From Aphodousia faecalis (lineage in GTDB: Bacteria > Pseudomonadota > Gammaproteobacteria > Burkholderiales > Burkholderiaceae_F), in NCBI GenBank assembly GCA_018712705.1, contig DVGM01000019.1, forward strand, positions 1 to 28,430: a DNA stretch of 28,430 nucleotides, in the 5' to 3' direction. Position 1 is the first letter of the stretch. Every line of letters begins with the position of its first letter. The position numbers and the translations under genes are program-made. The notes under the pieces were generated by a model. That model searched no databases. It worked only from the letters and a program-made list of their open reading frames with translations, and was not told the origin of the DNA. Shown piece after piece: positions 16,178 through 25,230 of this stretch.

Positions 16178-17443
16178 TTATTGATCACAATCTTCGTCTG
16201 AATTAACTGTCCGCACGACGTAAAGTTTGTCGTTTTCGCGAACTTTTTCGGCCACCTTGAAGGTGATATCCATTCCTTTTTGAATGTCTTCAACCGCTGC
16301 GTCATCAACAAGAATTTTTTCAGGCGTTACGTACACAGCTCCGGTTGTCGGTCCCGTGATTAAAAGCTTTTCTCCAAGTTTAAAGTTTTGCGCCTGAACC
16401 AAAAATTCAGCCACACCTAATTTAGAGTAATACTTTAAGCACTTGCCCGTATAAAACTTCTTTTCCGTCGCTCTTGAGCCATAGTGCTCGGTGAGTTCAC
16501 CGACGGGCTGTCCCAGATAAAAACCATCCCAAAAGCCTCGATTAAAAACCGTCGCCAGCCGCGCGTCCCATGACTGAGAGAGCTCCTCACTCCAACGATC
16601 TTCGGCGATAGCCTTTAACGCTTCGTCGTAACACTCAACGACCGTGCGAACATACTCCGGTCCCCGTGCCCGTCCTTCAATTTTGAAAACCCGAACGCCC
16701 GCTTTCACCATTCTGTCCAAGAATCCGATGGTCTTCAGATCTTTCGGACTCATGATGTATTCATTGTCAATTTCAAATTCAATATCGCGCTCCTTATCTT
16801 TCGCGATGTAGGAACGACGACAGGTTTGAATGCAACTGCCGCGATTGGCGCTGTAACCACGGGTGGAAAGACTCAGGTAACACTTGCCACTCACCGCCAT
16901 GCAAAGCGCGCCGTGGCAGAACATTTCAATACGAACCAATTTGCCAGAAGGGCCGCAAATTTTTTCTTCCTCAATGGCTTTGGAAATGGCCGTCACTTGC
17001 TTGAGCGTGAGCTCTCGGGCTAAGACCACAACATCGGCAAATTGAGAGAAAAAGCGAAGTGACTCGACGTTGGAAATGTTTAGTTGCGTGGACAGGTGAA
17101 CTTCAAGGCCAATTTGGCGGCAGTAGCTCATTACCGCGACGTCCGAAGCAATGATTGCGTCAATCCCCGCCTCTTTGGCCGCATCCAAAATTTCACGCAT
17201 CAAGGGACGTTCTTCATCGTAAATAATGGTGTTGACCGTCAAGTAACTCTTGATATCGTGTTCACGGCAAATCCCAGCGATTTCTTTTAAATCGGCAATC
17301 GTAAAGGTTTTTGCCGAATGGGCACGCATATTGAGATTTTCAACCCCAAAATAAACGGCATCAGCATGGGCCTGAATGGCAGCATAAAGGGATTCTCTCG
17401 AGCCCACGGGAGCCATGATTTCAAAATCACTTCGTTTAAGCAT
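16178..17443 (-). CDS. Peptidase U32 family protein, TrhP-like
   Basis: A 421-residue cytoplasmic protein of the U32 family. Despite the name, characterised relatives of this size such as E. coli TrhP (YegQ) are iron-sulfur RNA hydroxylation enzymes acting with prephenate on tRNA uridine 34. Visible blocks are EIMAPVGSRESLYAAIQAHADAVYFG near the N-terminus, VHLSTQLNISN, the cysteine cluster EMFCHGALCMAVSGKCYLS followed by NRGSCIQTC (about residues 176-208, likely 4Fe-4S ligands), and VFKIEGRARGPEYV. The ATG at 17443 has AGGA nine bases upstream; a TTG at 17452 touches the same site and is rejected. Its Shine-Dalgarno overlaps the stop codon of the GNAT gene, so the two are probably translated as a pair. 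A strong terminator follows. Confidence 0.85.
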   Translation of the reverse strand: MLKRSDFEIMAPVGSRESLYAAIQAHADAVYFGVENLNMRAHSAKTFTIADLKEIAGICREHDIKSYLTVNTIIYDEERPLMREILDAAKEAGIDAIIASDVAVMSYCRQIGLEVHLSTQLNISNVESLRFFSQFADVVVLARELTLKQVTAISKAIEEEKICGPSGKLVRIEMFCHGALCMAVSGKCYLSLSTRGYSANRGSCIQTCRRSYIAKDKERDIEFEIDNEYIMSPKDLKTIGFLDRMVKAGVRVFKIEGRARGPEYVRTVVECYDEALKAIAEDRWSEELSQSWDARLATVFNRGFWDGFYLGQPVGELTEHYGSRATEKKFYTGKCLKYYSKLGVAEFLVQAQNFKLGEKLLITGPTTGAVYVTPEKILVDDAAVEDIQKGMDITFKVAEKVRENDKLYVVRTVNSDEDCDQ

Positions 17444-17454
17444 TGGTTTCAATC

Positions 17455-17964
17455 CTAAAATCCTGATGCAGGCTGTTGCTCGAAATCAAGTACCATGTCA
17501 TACCAAGCGGCTCCCCCATGAACGGAGGCTGAAAGTCCCTTGTTCACAAAACCAAATTGCTCGTAAAAAGCAATCAGCCCTTCTTTACAAGTCAAAATCA
17601 GACCGCGGCGGTTTTCGTTGCGTGCCTTCTCAATCATTTCCATCATTAATAACGAGGCGTAGCCGCGATGTCTTTTCTGAGGCAATACGGCCAAACCGAA
17701 CACGCTTTGCCAGGCACCATTTGGGTTATGCAGTGAGGCATCTTCGTATAGATCATCAGTAATCGTTTGCTGATCGGTCACCATGCCGTCGATGAGGCCG
17801 CAAATATTGCCATCTTCTTCCAACACAATGAAGCAGTCGGCAAAAACCGCCAGACGCTTTTTAAAATTTTCCAAACTGCAAGCTTCCGCGGGCGGGAAAG
17901 AAGCACTTTCCACCCCTGCCAAAGCCTCTGCATCGTCAATCGTTGCATAACGAAGCTGAATCAC
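17455..17964 (-). CDS. GNAT family N-acetyltransferase
   Basis: A 169-residue acetyltransferase transferring acetyl from acetyl-CoA to an amine. The start IQLRYATIDDAEALAGVESASFPPAEACS resembles the arylalkylamine/serotonin N-acetyltransferase branch. The acetyl-CoA loop is LPQKRHRGYASLL (about residues 94-106), followed by LTCKEGLIAFYEQFGFVNKGLS and HGGAAWYDMVLDF, also typical of that branch. The start codon is GTG at 17964 with AGGAG eight bases upstream. That Shine-Dalgarno touches the T-run of the terminator of the VOC gene, so either readthrough or a promoter overlapping the hairpin must drive it. It is 11 bp from the U32 gene. The natural amine substrate is unknown. Confidence 0.87.
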   Translation of the reverse strand: MIQLRYATIDDAEALAGVESASFPPAEACSLENFKKRLAVFADCFIVLEEDGNICGLIDGMVTDQQTITDDLYEDASLHNPNGAWQSVFGLAVLPQKRHRGYASLLMMEMIEKARNENRRGLILTCKEGLIAFYEQFGFVNKGLSASVHGGAAWYDMVLDFEQQPASGF

Positions 17965-17977
17965 GCTCTAAGCTCCT

Positions 17978-18014
17978 AAAAAAGAAGCGCCCGGGGTCGA
18001 CAGGGCCTGGGCGC
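17978..18014 (-). terminator. Intrinsic terminator after the VOC gene
   Basis: GCGCCC and GGGCGC (17987-17992 with 18009-18014) pair around a GC-rich loop; TTCTTTTTT follows on the minus strand to 17978. A second perfect 7-bp hairpin GGGCGGT/ACCGCCC (18018-18024 with 18029-18035) lies just upstream in the transcript. Confidence 0.8.
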
Positions 18015-18051
18015 CGCGGGCGGTCAAAACCGCCCGAAGTCAAATCAAAGA

Positions 18052-18456
18052 TTATTTTTTCCACTTACCGTGTACAAGCACCACGCGATAGCCATCGGCA
18101 TCTTCATAGGCCACACAAGGCCATTTTCCGTTGACATACTGCACGGGCGGTGTCACCTGAGGCACACCGGCTTGGAACATGGCCGCCAACCGAGCGCTCC
18201 AATGTTCTTCCTCTTCAATACAAAAGACCCGATAATGCTCAGCCGACGGCGCACGCGGAGCGCCTTCACTGCCTCTGACCTGAGAAAATTCAAACTGATA
18301 CGGCCAATCCTTATGACCCAAGAGCACGGTGTCCATGCCGTCAACATTTTCACTGCGATCGAGTACTTCAAAACCCAAACCGTCACGATAAAAAGGCAAC
18401 AACAATTCAATATCTTTTGTTTGGCGAGACAGACGTAATTTCGGATAAGCCGTCAT
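18052..18456 (-). CDS. VOC family (glyoxalase/bleomycin resistance-like) protein
   Basis: A 134-residue protein of the vicinal oxygen chelate superfamily, a metal-binding fold made of paired beta-alpha-beta-beta-beta units. Diagnostic segments are LRLSRQTKDIELLLPFYRDGLGFEVLDR at the start and the closing PCVAYEDADGYRVVLVHGKWK, where the D-x-DGY-x-V-V-L end is typical of the fold. The middle carries YQFEFSQVRG, with a Glu at the place of a usual metal ligand. The ATG at 18456 has AGGAG nine bases upstream. It leads the cluster with the GNAT and U32 genes but is separated from them by tandem hairpins. Reaction and substrate cannot be assigned; related proteins range from lyases to drug-binding proteins. 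Confidence 0.8.
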   Translation of the reverse strand: MTAYPKLRLSRQTKDIELLLPFYRDGLGFEVLDRSENVDGMDTVLLGHKDWPYQFEFSQVRGSEGAPRAPSAEHYRVFCIEEEEHWSARLAAMFQAGVPQVTPPVQYVNGKWPCVAYEDADGYRVVLVHGKWKK

Positions 18457-18629
18457 GTTTCGAACTCCTAATAAACTGTGCGATTGTCAAAGTAACGGAT
18501 TTATTATAGACGCTGCCATTGTTTTTTTCGCTCTTTTGACCGCGTTTTTGCCTAGAAAAAGCGTAGGAAAAACAAAACGTTTTTATTAAAATGAGTAGCT
18601 TCAGAGAATTCTTTTGAAGGACGCCGGAA

Positions 18630-20105
18630 TTGAAACTGACCGTCAAGATCCAATCTATTGAAAAAATCAACTCACAAGCACTCATCATCGGCTTGTTTGA
18701 AAAGACAAAGACCACTCGCTCTGAGAGCAAAGTCGAGGGGCTCGATCAGTCCATCAGCGACATGGTGTCTGTTGATGGTTTTAAAGCCGGGCTCGGCGAG
18801 GTGACGCGCGTGTTGCGCCCGATGGGAATGTCTGCCCGAGAATTGATTTTGGTCGGTCTGGGACCACGGGAAAAGTTTGACGAAGATGCGTTCACACGCG
18901 CCGCACGGGCTGCGTTGGCCGCCACCCGAGCTGAATCGGTTTCAGTTTTACTGTCCGATTGGTGTTTAGAAAATAAGACCGAAGAGTGGTCCGTTTTACA
19001 ACTGGCGATCGCCGCCGGCACTGCTTTTGAACCGCTCACGGAAGAAAACAGAAAACTATTGGAAAAGCGCCATGTCAACATTATCGTCAGACAAAAAGGC
19101 ATCGCGTTAACCCAAACGGCCGAGATCGGTCAAGCGATTGCATCGGCCATCAATCGTGCCAAAGTTTGGGGAAATCTTCCTGCCAATATCTGCACGCCAT
19201 CGTATCTGGCCGATGAAGCAAAGAAACTCGTCTCCGTCAAAGGTGTCACCGTTAAGATTCATGATGAAAAAGCCGCTCGAAAAATCGGAATGAATGCCTT
19301 CCTTGCCGTGGCGCAAGGTTCCCGTGAAGCGCCGCGCTTTATTGAACTGCACTATAGCGGCGCAGGCAAAAACGAATCGCCCGTCTGCTTGGTTGGCAAG
19401 GCAATCACTTTGGATGCCGGCGGTCTGTGCCTTAAACCTTCAGCGCATATCACTGAGATGAAGTTTGATATGGCTGGCGGCGCAGCGGTTTTAGCTGTTT
19501 TTGAAGCGATCGCCAAAGAAAAGTGGCCGATCAATCTTGTGGCTTTAATTCCTGCCTGTGAAAATTTACCCGATGGCGCAGCCTACAAACCCTCCGACGT
19601 TATCAAGACACTTTCGGGCAAAACCGTAGAAATCACCAATACCGATGCTGAAGGTCGATTGATTTTGGCCGATGCCCTGACATACGCCTCGCGCTTTGAG
19701 CCGCAAGCCATTATTGATGTGGCAACGCTCACCGGTGCCGTTCAAGTGGCCTTGGGTTCGGATATCAGCGGTCTTTTTGTCAACGACCCCGTTTTGTGTG
19801 ACATGGTGGAAACCTCTGCCGATGTCGCTCACGACCCTGTCTGGGCTCTGCCCTTTGGCGGCCGCCGCTTTAAAGAATTAATTAAGAGCAATGTTGCCGA
19901 TTGCGTTAACACCGGCCCGCGCGGAGTGGGCGGATCCTGCGTGGCCGCAACATTTTTAAGCCAATTTGTCGACGATGAAACACCGTGGGCTCACCTTGAC
20001 GTGGCTGCTACAGCTTATAAGTCCGGTAAAGACGCGCACAGCACCGGTCGTCCCGTGGCGCTTTTTATGATGCTTTTGCACCAAATGGCCAGCGTCGCTG
20101 AGTAA
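18630..20105 (+). CDS. pepA: Leucyl aminopeptidase (cytosol aminopeptidase PepA)
   Basis: A 491-residue M17 di-metal aminopeptidase releasing N-terminal residues from peptides in the cytoplasm; in some bacteria it also binds DNA. The C-terminal catalytic half shows VGKAITLDAGGLCLKP (metal and catalytic Lys region), EMKFDMAGGAAV and the signature NTDAEGRL at residues 337-344, then DVATLTGAVQVALG. The DAGG stretch has Ala where most family members have Ser (DSGG), a small deviation. The start is TTG at 18630 with GAAGGA upstream; the following KLTVKIQSIEK matches the family N-terminus. The next gene, holC, begins 4 bp after the stop, the usual order in beta- and gammaproteobacteria. It starts divergently from the VOC gene. 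Confidence 0.93.
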   Translation: MKLTVKIQSIEKINSQALIIGLFEKTKTTRSESKVEGLDQSISDMVSVDGFKAGLGEVTRVLRPMGMSARELILVGLGPREKFDEDAFTRAARAALAATRAESVSVLLSDWCLENKTEEWSVLQLAIAAGTAFEPLTEENRKLLEKRHVNIIVRQKGIALTQTAEIGQAIASAINRAKVWGNLPANICTPSYLADEAKKLVSVKGVTVKIHDEKAARKIGMNAFLAVAQGSREAPRFIELHYSGAGKNESPVCLVGKAITLDAGGLCLKPSAHITEMKFDMAGGAAVLAVFEAIAKEKWPINLVALIPACENLPDGAAYKPSDVIKTLSGKTVEITNTDAEGRLILADALTYASRFEPQAIIDVATLTGAVQVALGSDISGLFVNDPVLCDMVETSADVAHDPVWALPFGGRRFKELIKSNVADCVNTGPRGVGGSCVAATFLSQFVDDETPWAHLDVAATAYKSGKDAHSTGRPVALFMMLLHQMASVAE

Positions 20106-20109
20106 AGAA

Positions 20110-20553
20110 ATGGCGCAACGAATTGACTTTCACTTTAACGTTCCCAATAGGCTGCTTTACGCCTGCCGGGTTGTACGCAAAGCACGTGCCAACAACATGA
20201 CGGTGGCCGTGTGGACGCGCGATGCGCATAGGCTTGATTTCTTTGTCCGTCAACTCTGGAGTTTCGAGCCGACGGGTTTCTACCCCCACGTTGCCGCCGA
20301 TGATGAATTGGCGGCCGAAACGCCGATTGTTTACCACACGGACGAAAAGCTCTTGCCTGCTCGAGATGTTTTGTTATTGCTCGATGATGAAGTTCCCGAT
20401 GACTGGAAGAGTCTCTTTAGCCGTTTTGGGCGGGTGATTGATATCGTCGGGGCGGCAGAGTCTGAGCGGCAACCTGCGCGCGAGCGTTTTAAGATTTACC
20501 GGTCGGCGGGGCTGGCTCCCGTCGCCCATGACCAAGGAGCACAACACGCATGA
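20110..20553 (+). CDS. holC: DNA polymerase III chi subunit
   Basis: A 147-residue subunit of the polymerase III clamp-loader complex that links it, with psi, to single-stranded DNA-binding protein. Family features are the start RIDFHFNVPNRLLYACRVVRKA, the central VAVWTRDAHRLDFFVRQLWSFEPTGFYPHV and the DDE-rich VLLLLDDEVPDDW, followed by R-x-IDIVG. The C-terminal tail from about residue 125 is basic and variable. It begins 4 bp after pepA and overlaps the next gene by four bases (ATGA), so the three are clearly co-translated. The Shine-Dalgarno is weak (AAAGAA), fitting translational coupling to pepA. Identification rests on both sequence and the conserved pepA-holC-valS order. Confidence 0.93.
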   Translation: MAQRIDFHFNVPNRLLYACRVVRKARANNMTVAVWTRDAHRLDFFVRQLWSFEPTGFYPHVAADDELAAETPIVYHTDEKLLPARDVLLLLDDEVPDDWKSLFSRFGRVIDIVGAAESERQPARERFKIYRSAGLAPVAHDQGAQHA

Positions 20554-20915
20554 CCAATGAATTACTGCGAAAAGAGCCCACCATCGCCCATCACGATGAC
20601 ATCCCCGTTCTGAACGACCGGATCAATGTCTCGTGGGAAAAACTAAGCCGTGTGCTTGAACCGGTCGGCATGCCCGGTCATGGCCAAAACGCCTCTTCGC
20701 TGTCCGATCAAGAAATGGCGTTGGTGCTCGCGGGCGACCGAATCGCCGAGAATGTATCGGCACAGATGGACGACATTTTAAGTATGGCTATTAACAATAG
20801 TTACCATCGTCTGCGCGCTGACCTGACCAATCAATTACGAGCCGCCGTCAAAGAAGCGGTTCATGAAGAGATTGAAAAAATCGTACAATCCGACAAACGT
20901 TCCAATTTGTCGTAA
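20550..20915 (+). CDS. Small conserved protein, DUF2486-like
   Basis: A 121-residue acidic, soluble protein with no signal peptide or membrane segment. Near the N-terminus it has DDIPVLNDRINV, similar to the DxIPVLTDVV box of DUF2486 proteins that sit between holC and valS in many Burkholderiales. The second half (about 60-115) is predicted helical, with repeated charged residues and the run NQLRAAVKEAVHEEIEKIVQ, suggesting a coiled coil or amphipathic helix. Its ATG overlaps the holC stop by four bases. Function is unknown; position suggests a link to replication or translation, but that is only inference. Confidence 0.75.
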   Translation: MTNELLRKEPTIAHHDDIPVLNDRINVSWEKLSRVLEPVGMPGHGQNASSLSDQEMALVLAGDRIAENVSAQMDDILSMAINNSYHRLRADLTNQLRAAVKEAVHEEIEKIVQSDKRSNLS

Positions 20916-20959
20916 CGAACACCGAATTTGTAAAAACTTTAGTTTAGAAAGATTGAAAA

Positions 20960-23788
20960 ATGAGTACTGAAGAACTTGCCAAGAGCTTTGAACCGGCACA
21001 AATTGAAAAGCGCTGGTACGAAACGTGGGAAAAGCGCGGCTACTTTGCCGGCAAACTTGACCCCACGAAACCTTCCTTCAGCATCCAGCTGCCCCCGCCC
21101 AACATCACGGGCATTTTGCACATGGGGCACGCTTTTAACCAGACGGTAATGGATACGCTTGTGCGCTACCACCGTATGAAGGGCTACAACACGACTTGGG
21201 TCCCGGGAACCGACCACGCCGGTATTGCCACGCAAATTGTTGTTGAACGTCAGCTTGAAAAAGAAGGACTGAATCGCCGCGATATGAAGCGTGAAGACTT
21301 CATTGCGCGCGTGTGGGAATGGCAAAAGTTCTCGGGCGGCACGATTTTGCAGCAGATTCGCCGCATGGGTGACTCGGTTGACTGGGATCGTCTGTACTTC
21401 ACCATGGACGAAAAACTCTCCAAGGTGGTCGTGGATACATTCGTCAAACTCTACAACGACGGTTTGATCTATCGCGGCACTCGTTTGGTGAACTGGGATC
21501 CGAAGCTGCAAAGCGCCGTGAGCGACCTGGAAGTCGAAAGCGTTGAAGAAAACGGGCACCTTTGGGAAATCCGCTACCCGGCCGCCGACGGCGGTGAAGG
21601 CGTTGTGGTGGCAACCACCCGTCCGGAAACACTTTTCGGCGACCAAGCCGTGGCCGTGCACCCGGAAGATGAACGCTATCAATCGCTTATTGGCAAAGAA
21701 TTAGTTCTGCCGCTTTGCAACCGCACCATCCCGGTAATCGCTGATGAATACGTTGATCGTGAGTTTGGCTCCGGTTGCGTGAAGATCACCCCTGCGCACG
21801 ACTTTAACGACTTTGCAGTCGGTCAGCGCCACAACCTTACGCCGATGTCGGTTTTAACCAAGACCGCCAAAATGAATAACAATGTCCCGGAAAAATACCG
21901 CGGCATGGATCGCTATGAAGCTCGTAAGGCGGTCATCAAGGACTTGGAAGCTCAAGGACTTTTGGTGGGCATTAAGGATCACAAGCACATGGTGCCGAGA
22001 GTCTCCCGTACGGGCGAAGTGGTCGAACCCATGTTGTCCGAACAGTGGTACATGGCCATGAGCAAACCGGCTCCCGCCACGGCCCACTTCCCCGGCAAAT
22101 CCATCGGTGAAATCGGTCTTGAGGCCGTTGAGTCCGGTGAAGTCAATATTCAGCCCAAAGAATGGCGTGGTGTTTATCGTCAGTGGCTCGAAAACATTCA
22201 AGACTGGTGCTTGTCCCGTCAGCTTTGGTGGGGTCATCAGATTCCGGCCTGGTACGACGAAAAAGGCAACGTTTACGTTGCTCATAACGAAGAGGAAGCT
22301 CAGGCTCAGGCCGGAGCCGGCGTGAAGCTGACGCGTGATGAAGATGTTCTAGATACGTGGTTCTCTTCTGCCATGGTCCCCTTCTCCACCCTTGGCTGGC
22401 CCGATAAGGAAAAGATGGCTAGCGAAGGCTATGATCTTTTCTTACCGAGCTCCATGCTCGTGACGGGCTATGACATCATCTTCTTCTGGGTTGCCCGTAT
22501 GGTGATGATGACTCGTTACTTCACGGGCCGAGTCCCCTTCAAGGGTGTTTACCTGCACGGCTTGGTGCGTGACGCTGAAGGCAAGAAGATGTCTAAGAGC
22601 GAAGGCAACACGCTTGACCCGCTCGACATCATGGACGGCATTGATCTCGAAAGCCTGGTGAAGAAAAACACGCGCGGCCTGCGTCAGCCGGAAAAGGCTC
22701 CGCAGGTTGAAAAGAAACTTCGCAAAAATTATCCCAACGGCATTGCCCCGCACGGCGCCGATGCCTTGCGCTTCACCATGGCCGCCTACGCCACGCTTGG
22801 CCGCAACATCAACTTTGACTTGCGCCGCGCTGAAGGCTACCGCAACTTCTGCAATAAACTTTGGAACGCCACACGCTTTGTGCTTATGAACGTTCAAGGC
22901 AAGGACTGCGGATTGGATGCCAGCCTGCCGCAAGAACGCTCTTTCGTGGACGAATGGATTCTTCGTGAATTGGACCGCACGATTGGCGAAGTGGAAAAAG
23001 CCTTTGCGGAATGGCGTTTGGATAATGCCGCCAACGCTATCTACTCCTTCGTTTGGGATCAATACTGCGACTGGTATCTGGAATTATCTAAGGTGCAGCT
23101 TGCTAACGGCACCGAAGCCCAGCAACGCGCCACGCGTCATACCTTGATCACGGTGTTGGAAGCCGTGCTTCGTTTAGCTCATCCGATTATTCCGTTTATT
23201 ACGGAAGAGTTGTGGCAAAAAGTGAGCGTTGTGGCCGGTACCCGCAACGAGGACGAAGAAACCAGTGTGATGATTCAAGATTATCCGCAAGCCTCTTTTG
23301 CCGGCGAAGATGCCGGAGCCGATCATAAGATGGCACTCACAAAGCAAATGATTGACGCGGTTCGCAACCTGCGTGGCGAAATGCAGCTCTCGCCCTCTCA
23401 ACGCATCCCGTTGGCCGTTCAAGGCAATGAAGATGTGTTGAAGACGGTGGCCCCGTACATTATGCATTTGGCTCGCGTCAGTGAAGTGACGATTTGCGAA
23501 GACATCAATAAGGCAAACGAAGGCTCGATCGCCCCGGTTGCTATTGTTGAAGACTATAAACTCATGCTGGTTGTGAAAATTGACGTGGCCGCTGAACGTG
23601 AACGTTTAGGTAAGGAAGCCGCTCGCTTAGAAGGCGAAATCGCCAAAGCCAATGCCAAGCTTTCGAACGAAAAATTCACGGCTCGCGCCCCGGAAGCAGT
23701 CGTCAATCAAGAACGTGAACGCCTGGCAAACTTCACTAAGCTTTTAGCGAAGGTCCAGGAACAACTCGATAAGCTGCCTAAAGCTTAA
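20960..23788 (+). CDS. valS: Valyl-tRNA synthetase
   Basis: A 942-residue class I aminoacyl-tRNA synthetase that charges tRNA-Val with valine and edits mischarged threonine. Order of parts: HIGH-type motif HMGH at residues 54-57 within PPPNITGILHMGHAFNQ; inserted editing (CP1) domain with TTRPETLFGDQAVAVHPED and GSGCVKITPAHDFND; WCLSRQLWWGHQIPAW; KMSKS at 543-547; anticodon-binding domain; and a C-terminal coiled coil of about 65 residues (ERERLGKEAARLEGEIAKAN) that helps tRNA binding. The length is normal for the bacterial enzyme. The ATG at 20960 lies 44 bp after the small gene with a modest purine-rich ribosome site. A strong terminator follows. Confidence 0.97.
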   Translation: MSTEELAKSFEPAQIEKRWYETWEKRGYFAGKLDPTKPSFSIQLPPPNITGILHMGHAFNQTVMDTLVRYHRMKGYNTTWVPGTDHAGIATQIVVERQLEKEGLNRRDMKREDFIARVWEWQKFSGGTILQQIRRMGDSVDWDRLYFTMDEKLSKVVVDTFVKLYNDGLIYRGTRLVNWDPKLQSAVSDLEVESVEENGHLWEIRYPAADGGEGVVVATTRPETLFGDQAVAVHPEDERYQSLIGKELVLPLCNRTIPVIADEYVDREFGSGCVKITPAHDFNDFAVGQRHNLTPMSVLTKTAKMNNNVPEKYRGMDRYEARKAVIKDLEAQGLLVGIKDHKHMVPRVSRTGEVVEPMLSEQWYMAMSKPAPATAHFPGKSIGEIGLEAVESGEVNIQPKEWRGVYRQWLENIQDWCLSRQLWWGHQIPAWYDEKGNVYVAHNEEEAQAQAGAGVKLTRDEDVLDTWFSSAMVPFSTLGWPDKEKMASEGYDLFLPSSMLVTGYDIIFFWVARMVMMTRYFTGRVPFKGVYLHGLVRDAEGKKMSKSEGNTLDPLDIMDGIDLESLVKKNTRGLRQPEKAPQVEKKLRKNYPNGIAPHGADALRFTMAAYATLGRNINFDLRRAEGYRNFCNKLWNATRFVLMNVQGKDCGLDASLPQERSFVDEWILRELDRTIGEVEKAFAEWRLDNAANAIYSFVWDQYCDWYLELSKVQLANGTEAQQRATRHTLITVLEAVLRLAHPIIPFITEELWQKVSVVAGTRNEDEETSVMIQDYPQASFAGEDAGADHKMALTKQMIDAVRNLRGEMQLSPSQRIPLAVQGNEDVLKTVAPYIMHLARVSEVTICEDINKANEGSIAPVAIVEDYKLMLVVKIDVAAERERLGKEAARLEGEIAKANAKLSNEKFTARAPEAVVNQERERLANFTKLLAKVQEQLDKLPKA

Positions 23789-23812
23789 TTTCATCGAGAA
23801 TTTCCATCACTC

Positions 23813-23847
23813 AACCCGAGTCATCCGATCGGATGCTCGGGTTTTTT
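23813..23847 (+). terminator. Intrinsic terminator of valS
   Basis: AACCCGAG and CTCGGGTT (23813-23820 with 23836-23843) pair around a further perfect palindrome CATCCGATCGGATG, with one bulged T, and six T follow (23842-23847). Confidence 0.92.
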
Positions 23848-23943
23848 CTTAAGGTTTTGGATTACACCGAGAGTCAAAAAGCGGAGTATCTTGGGGAAGG
23901 ACACGTATACCTTACGTGCGTTCTACAAGAAGGAGCTGATACT

Positions 23944-25098
23944 ATGAAATTAACAAAAATTGCCGCTGGTATCTTGATGGCCGCAACGTTGACCGCTTCA
24001 AGCCTTGCATTGGCCGCTGACCGTCCGCGTGACATGGGAATCGAAATCGGCGTTTTACATCCGGGTGCCAATAACGCTATTACAGACGTTAAAGGCGTGC
24101 TTGTCGGTCAAGTCACGCTCGTTGACGAAAAGAAAGGCATGCACACGGGTGTCACCGCCATCGTTCCTCACACAGACAACATCTTTAAGAACAAGGTGCC
24201 CGCTGGTGTTTTCCTTGCCAATGCTTTCGGCAAGATGACAGGTTATCCGCAAGTTCAGGAATTAGGCAATATCGAAACGCCTATCGTTCTTACCAACACG
24301 CTTAACGTAGCCGCCGGTATTGACGGCATCATCGACTACACCTTCTCGTTTAAGGATAACGATGATGTGCGCTCGGTCAACGCCATTGTCGGTGAAACCA
24401 ATGACGGTTCCATCAACGACATTCGTGCCCGTTTCGTCAAACCGTCTGACGTTTTGAAAGCCATTCAATCTGCCAAGTCCGGTCCAGTTGAAGAAGGCTG
24501 TGTAGGAGCCGGTTCCGGCACAATCGCTTTTGGTTTCAAGGGCGGTATCGGTACGGCTTCCCGTGTACTGCCGAAGTCCATGGGCGGTTATACGGTTGGT
24601 GTCTTGGTGCAAACGAACTTTGGCGGTTTACTCAATATTGATGGCGTCGAAGTGGGCGAAGCATTGGGCGGCTATCCGTACCAAAAAGAAATTGAAAGCG
24701 CTGACGGCTCCATCATGATGATTGTGGCCACCGACGCTCCGTTGAGCTCCCGCAACCTTGAACGCGTTGCCAAGCGCGCTTGGCTCGGTATGGGCAAGGC
24801 CGGTGGCGTGGCTTCGAACGGTTCCGGTGACTTCGTGATCGCCTTCTCGACGAACAAGTCCATGCGTGTGCCCTACGATGCCAAGGCTAACGAAACGCTC
24901 AAGCGCGATGTGGTGCAAAACGACAACATGACGCCTTTGTTCATGGCAACGATTGAAGCCACGGAAGAAGCCATTGTCAATTCGTTATTTGCCGCGAAAG
25001 ATACGAAGACCTACAAGGGCACGACCGTGAAGGCTTTGCCTGTTGATAAGGTCATGCAAATGATGAAAGAACACAATAAGATTGTTTCTAAGAAATAA
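23944..25098 (+). CDS. P1 family peptidase (DmpA-like), exported
   Basis: A 384-residue Ntn-type hydrolase of peptidase family P1, whose members (DmpA, BapA) cut themselves into alpha and beta chains and remove N-terminal D-amino acids, L-amino acids or beta-amino acids from small peptides. The Sec signal peptide MKLTKIAAGILMAATLTASS plus LALA is cut before ADRPRDMG, so the enzyme is periplasmic. Family blocks are NAITDVKGVLVGQVTL, TGVTAIVPH, GIGTASRVLP and GGVASNGSGDFVIAFST. Self-cleavage is expected between G293 and S294, making S294 the nucleophile. The ATG at 23944 follows AAGGAG with eight bases spacing. A paralogue without signal peptide follows after a terminator. Native substrate unknown. 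Confidence 0.9.
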   Translation: MKLTKIAAGILMAATLTASSLALAADRPRDMGIEIGVLHPGANNAITDVKGVLVGQVTLVDEKKGMHTGVTAIVPHTDNIFKNKVPAGVFLANAFGKMTGYPQVQELGNIETPIVLTNTLNVAAGIDGIIDYTFSFKDNDDVRSVNAIVGETNDGSINDIRARFVKPSDVLKAIQSAKSGPVEEGCVGAGSGTIAFGFKGGIGTASRVLPKSMGGYTVGVLVQTNFGGLLNIDGVEVGEALGGYPYQKEIESADGSIMMIVATDAPLSSRNLERVAKRAWLGMGKAGGVASNGSGDFVIAFSTNKSMRVPYDAKANETLKRDVVQNDNMTPLFMATIEATEEAIVNSLFAAKDTKTYKGTTVKALPVDKVMQMMKEHNKIVSKK

Positions 25099-25124
25099 TC
25101 TGACTTCATCTGATTAACCTCCAA

Positions 25125-25161
25125 AATCCGCCGGTGACTGTAGTGATCGGCGGATTCTTTT
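25125..25161 (+). terminator. Intrinsic terminator between the P1 peptidase genes
   Basis: A 9-bp perfect stem AATCCGCCG/CGGCGGATT (25125-25133 with 25148-25156) is followed by CTTTT. Confidence 0.8.
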
Positions 25162-25230
25162 GTTAAAGTTAGCCTAATTTGAATGACGTTTGATCGGCTT
25201 GAGGCCGATTCTCGGAAAGGAACACGCATC

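Noticed and set aside
20939..21682. 247-codon ORF antisense to valS
   Set aside because: It is a shadow of the highly biased valS coding sequence and shows no domain.
22442..23062. 206-codon ORF antisense to valS
   Set aside because: Also a coding-strand shadow, without a plausible ribosome site or motif.
23833..23943. N-terminal extension of the exported P1 peptidase
   Set aside because: The extension begins in the valS terminator; the ATG at 23944 has a strong ribosome site and starts a signal peptide.
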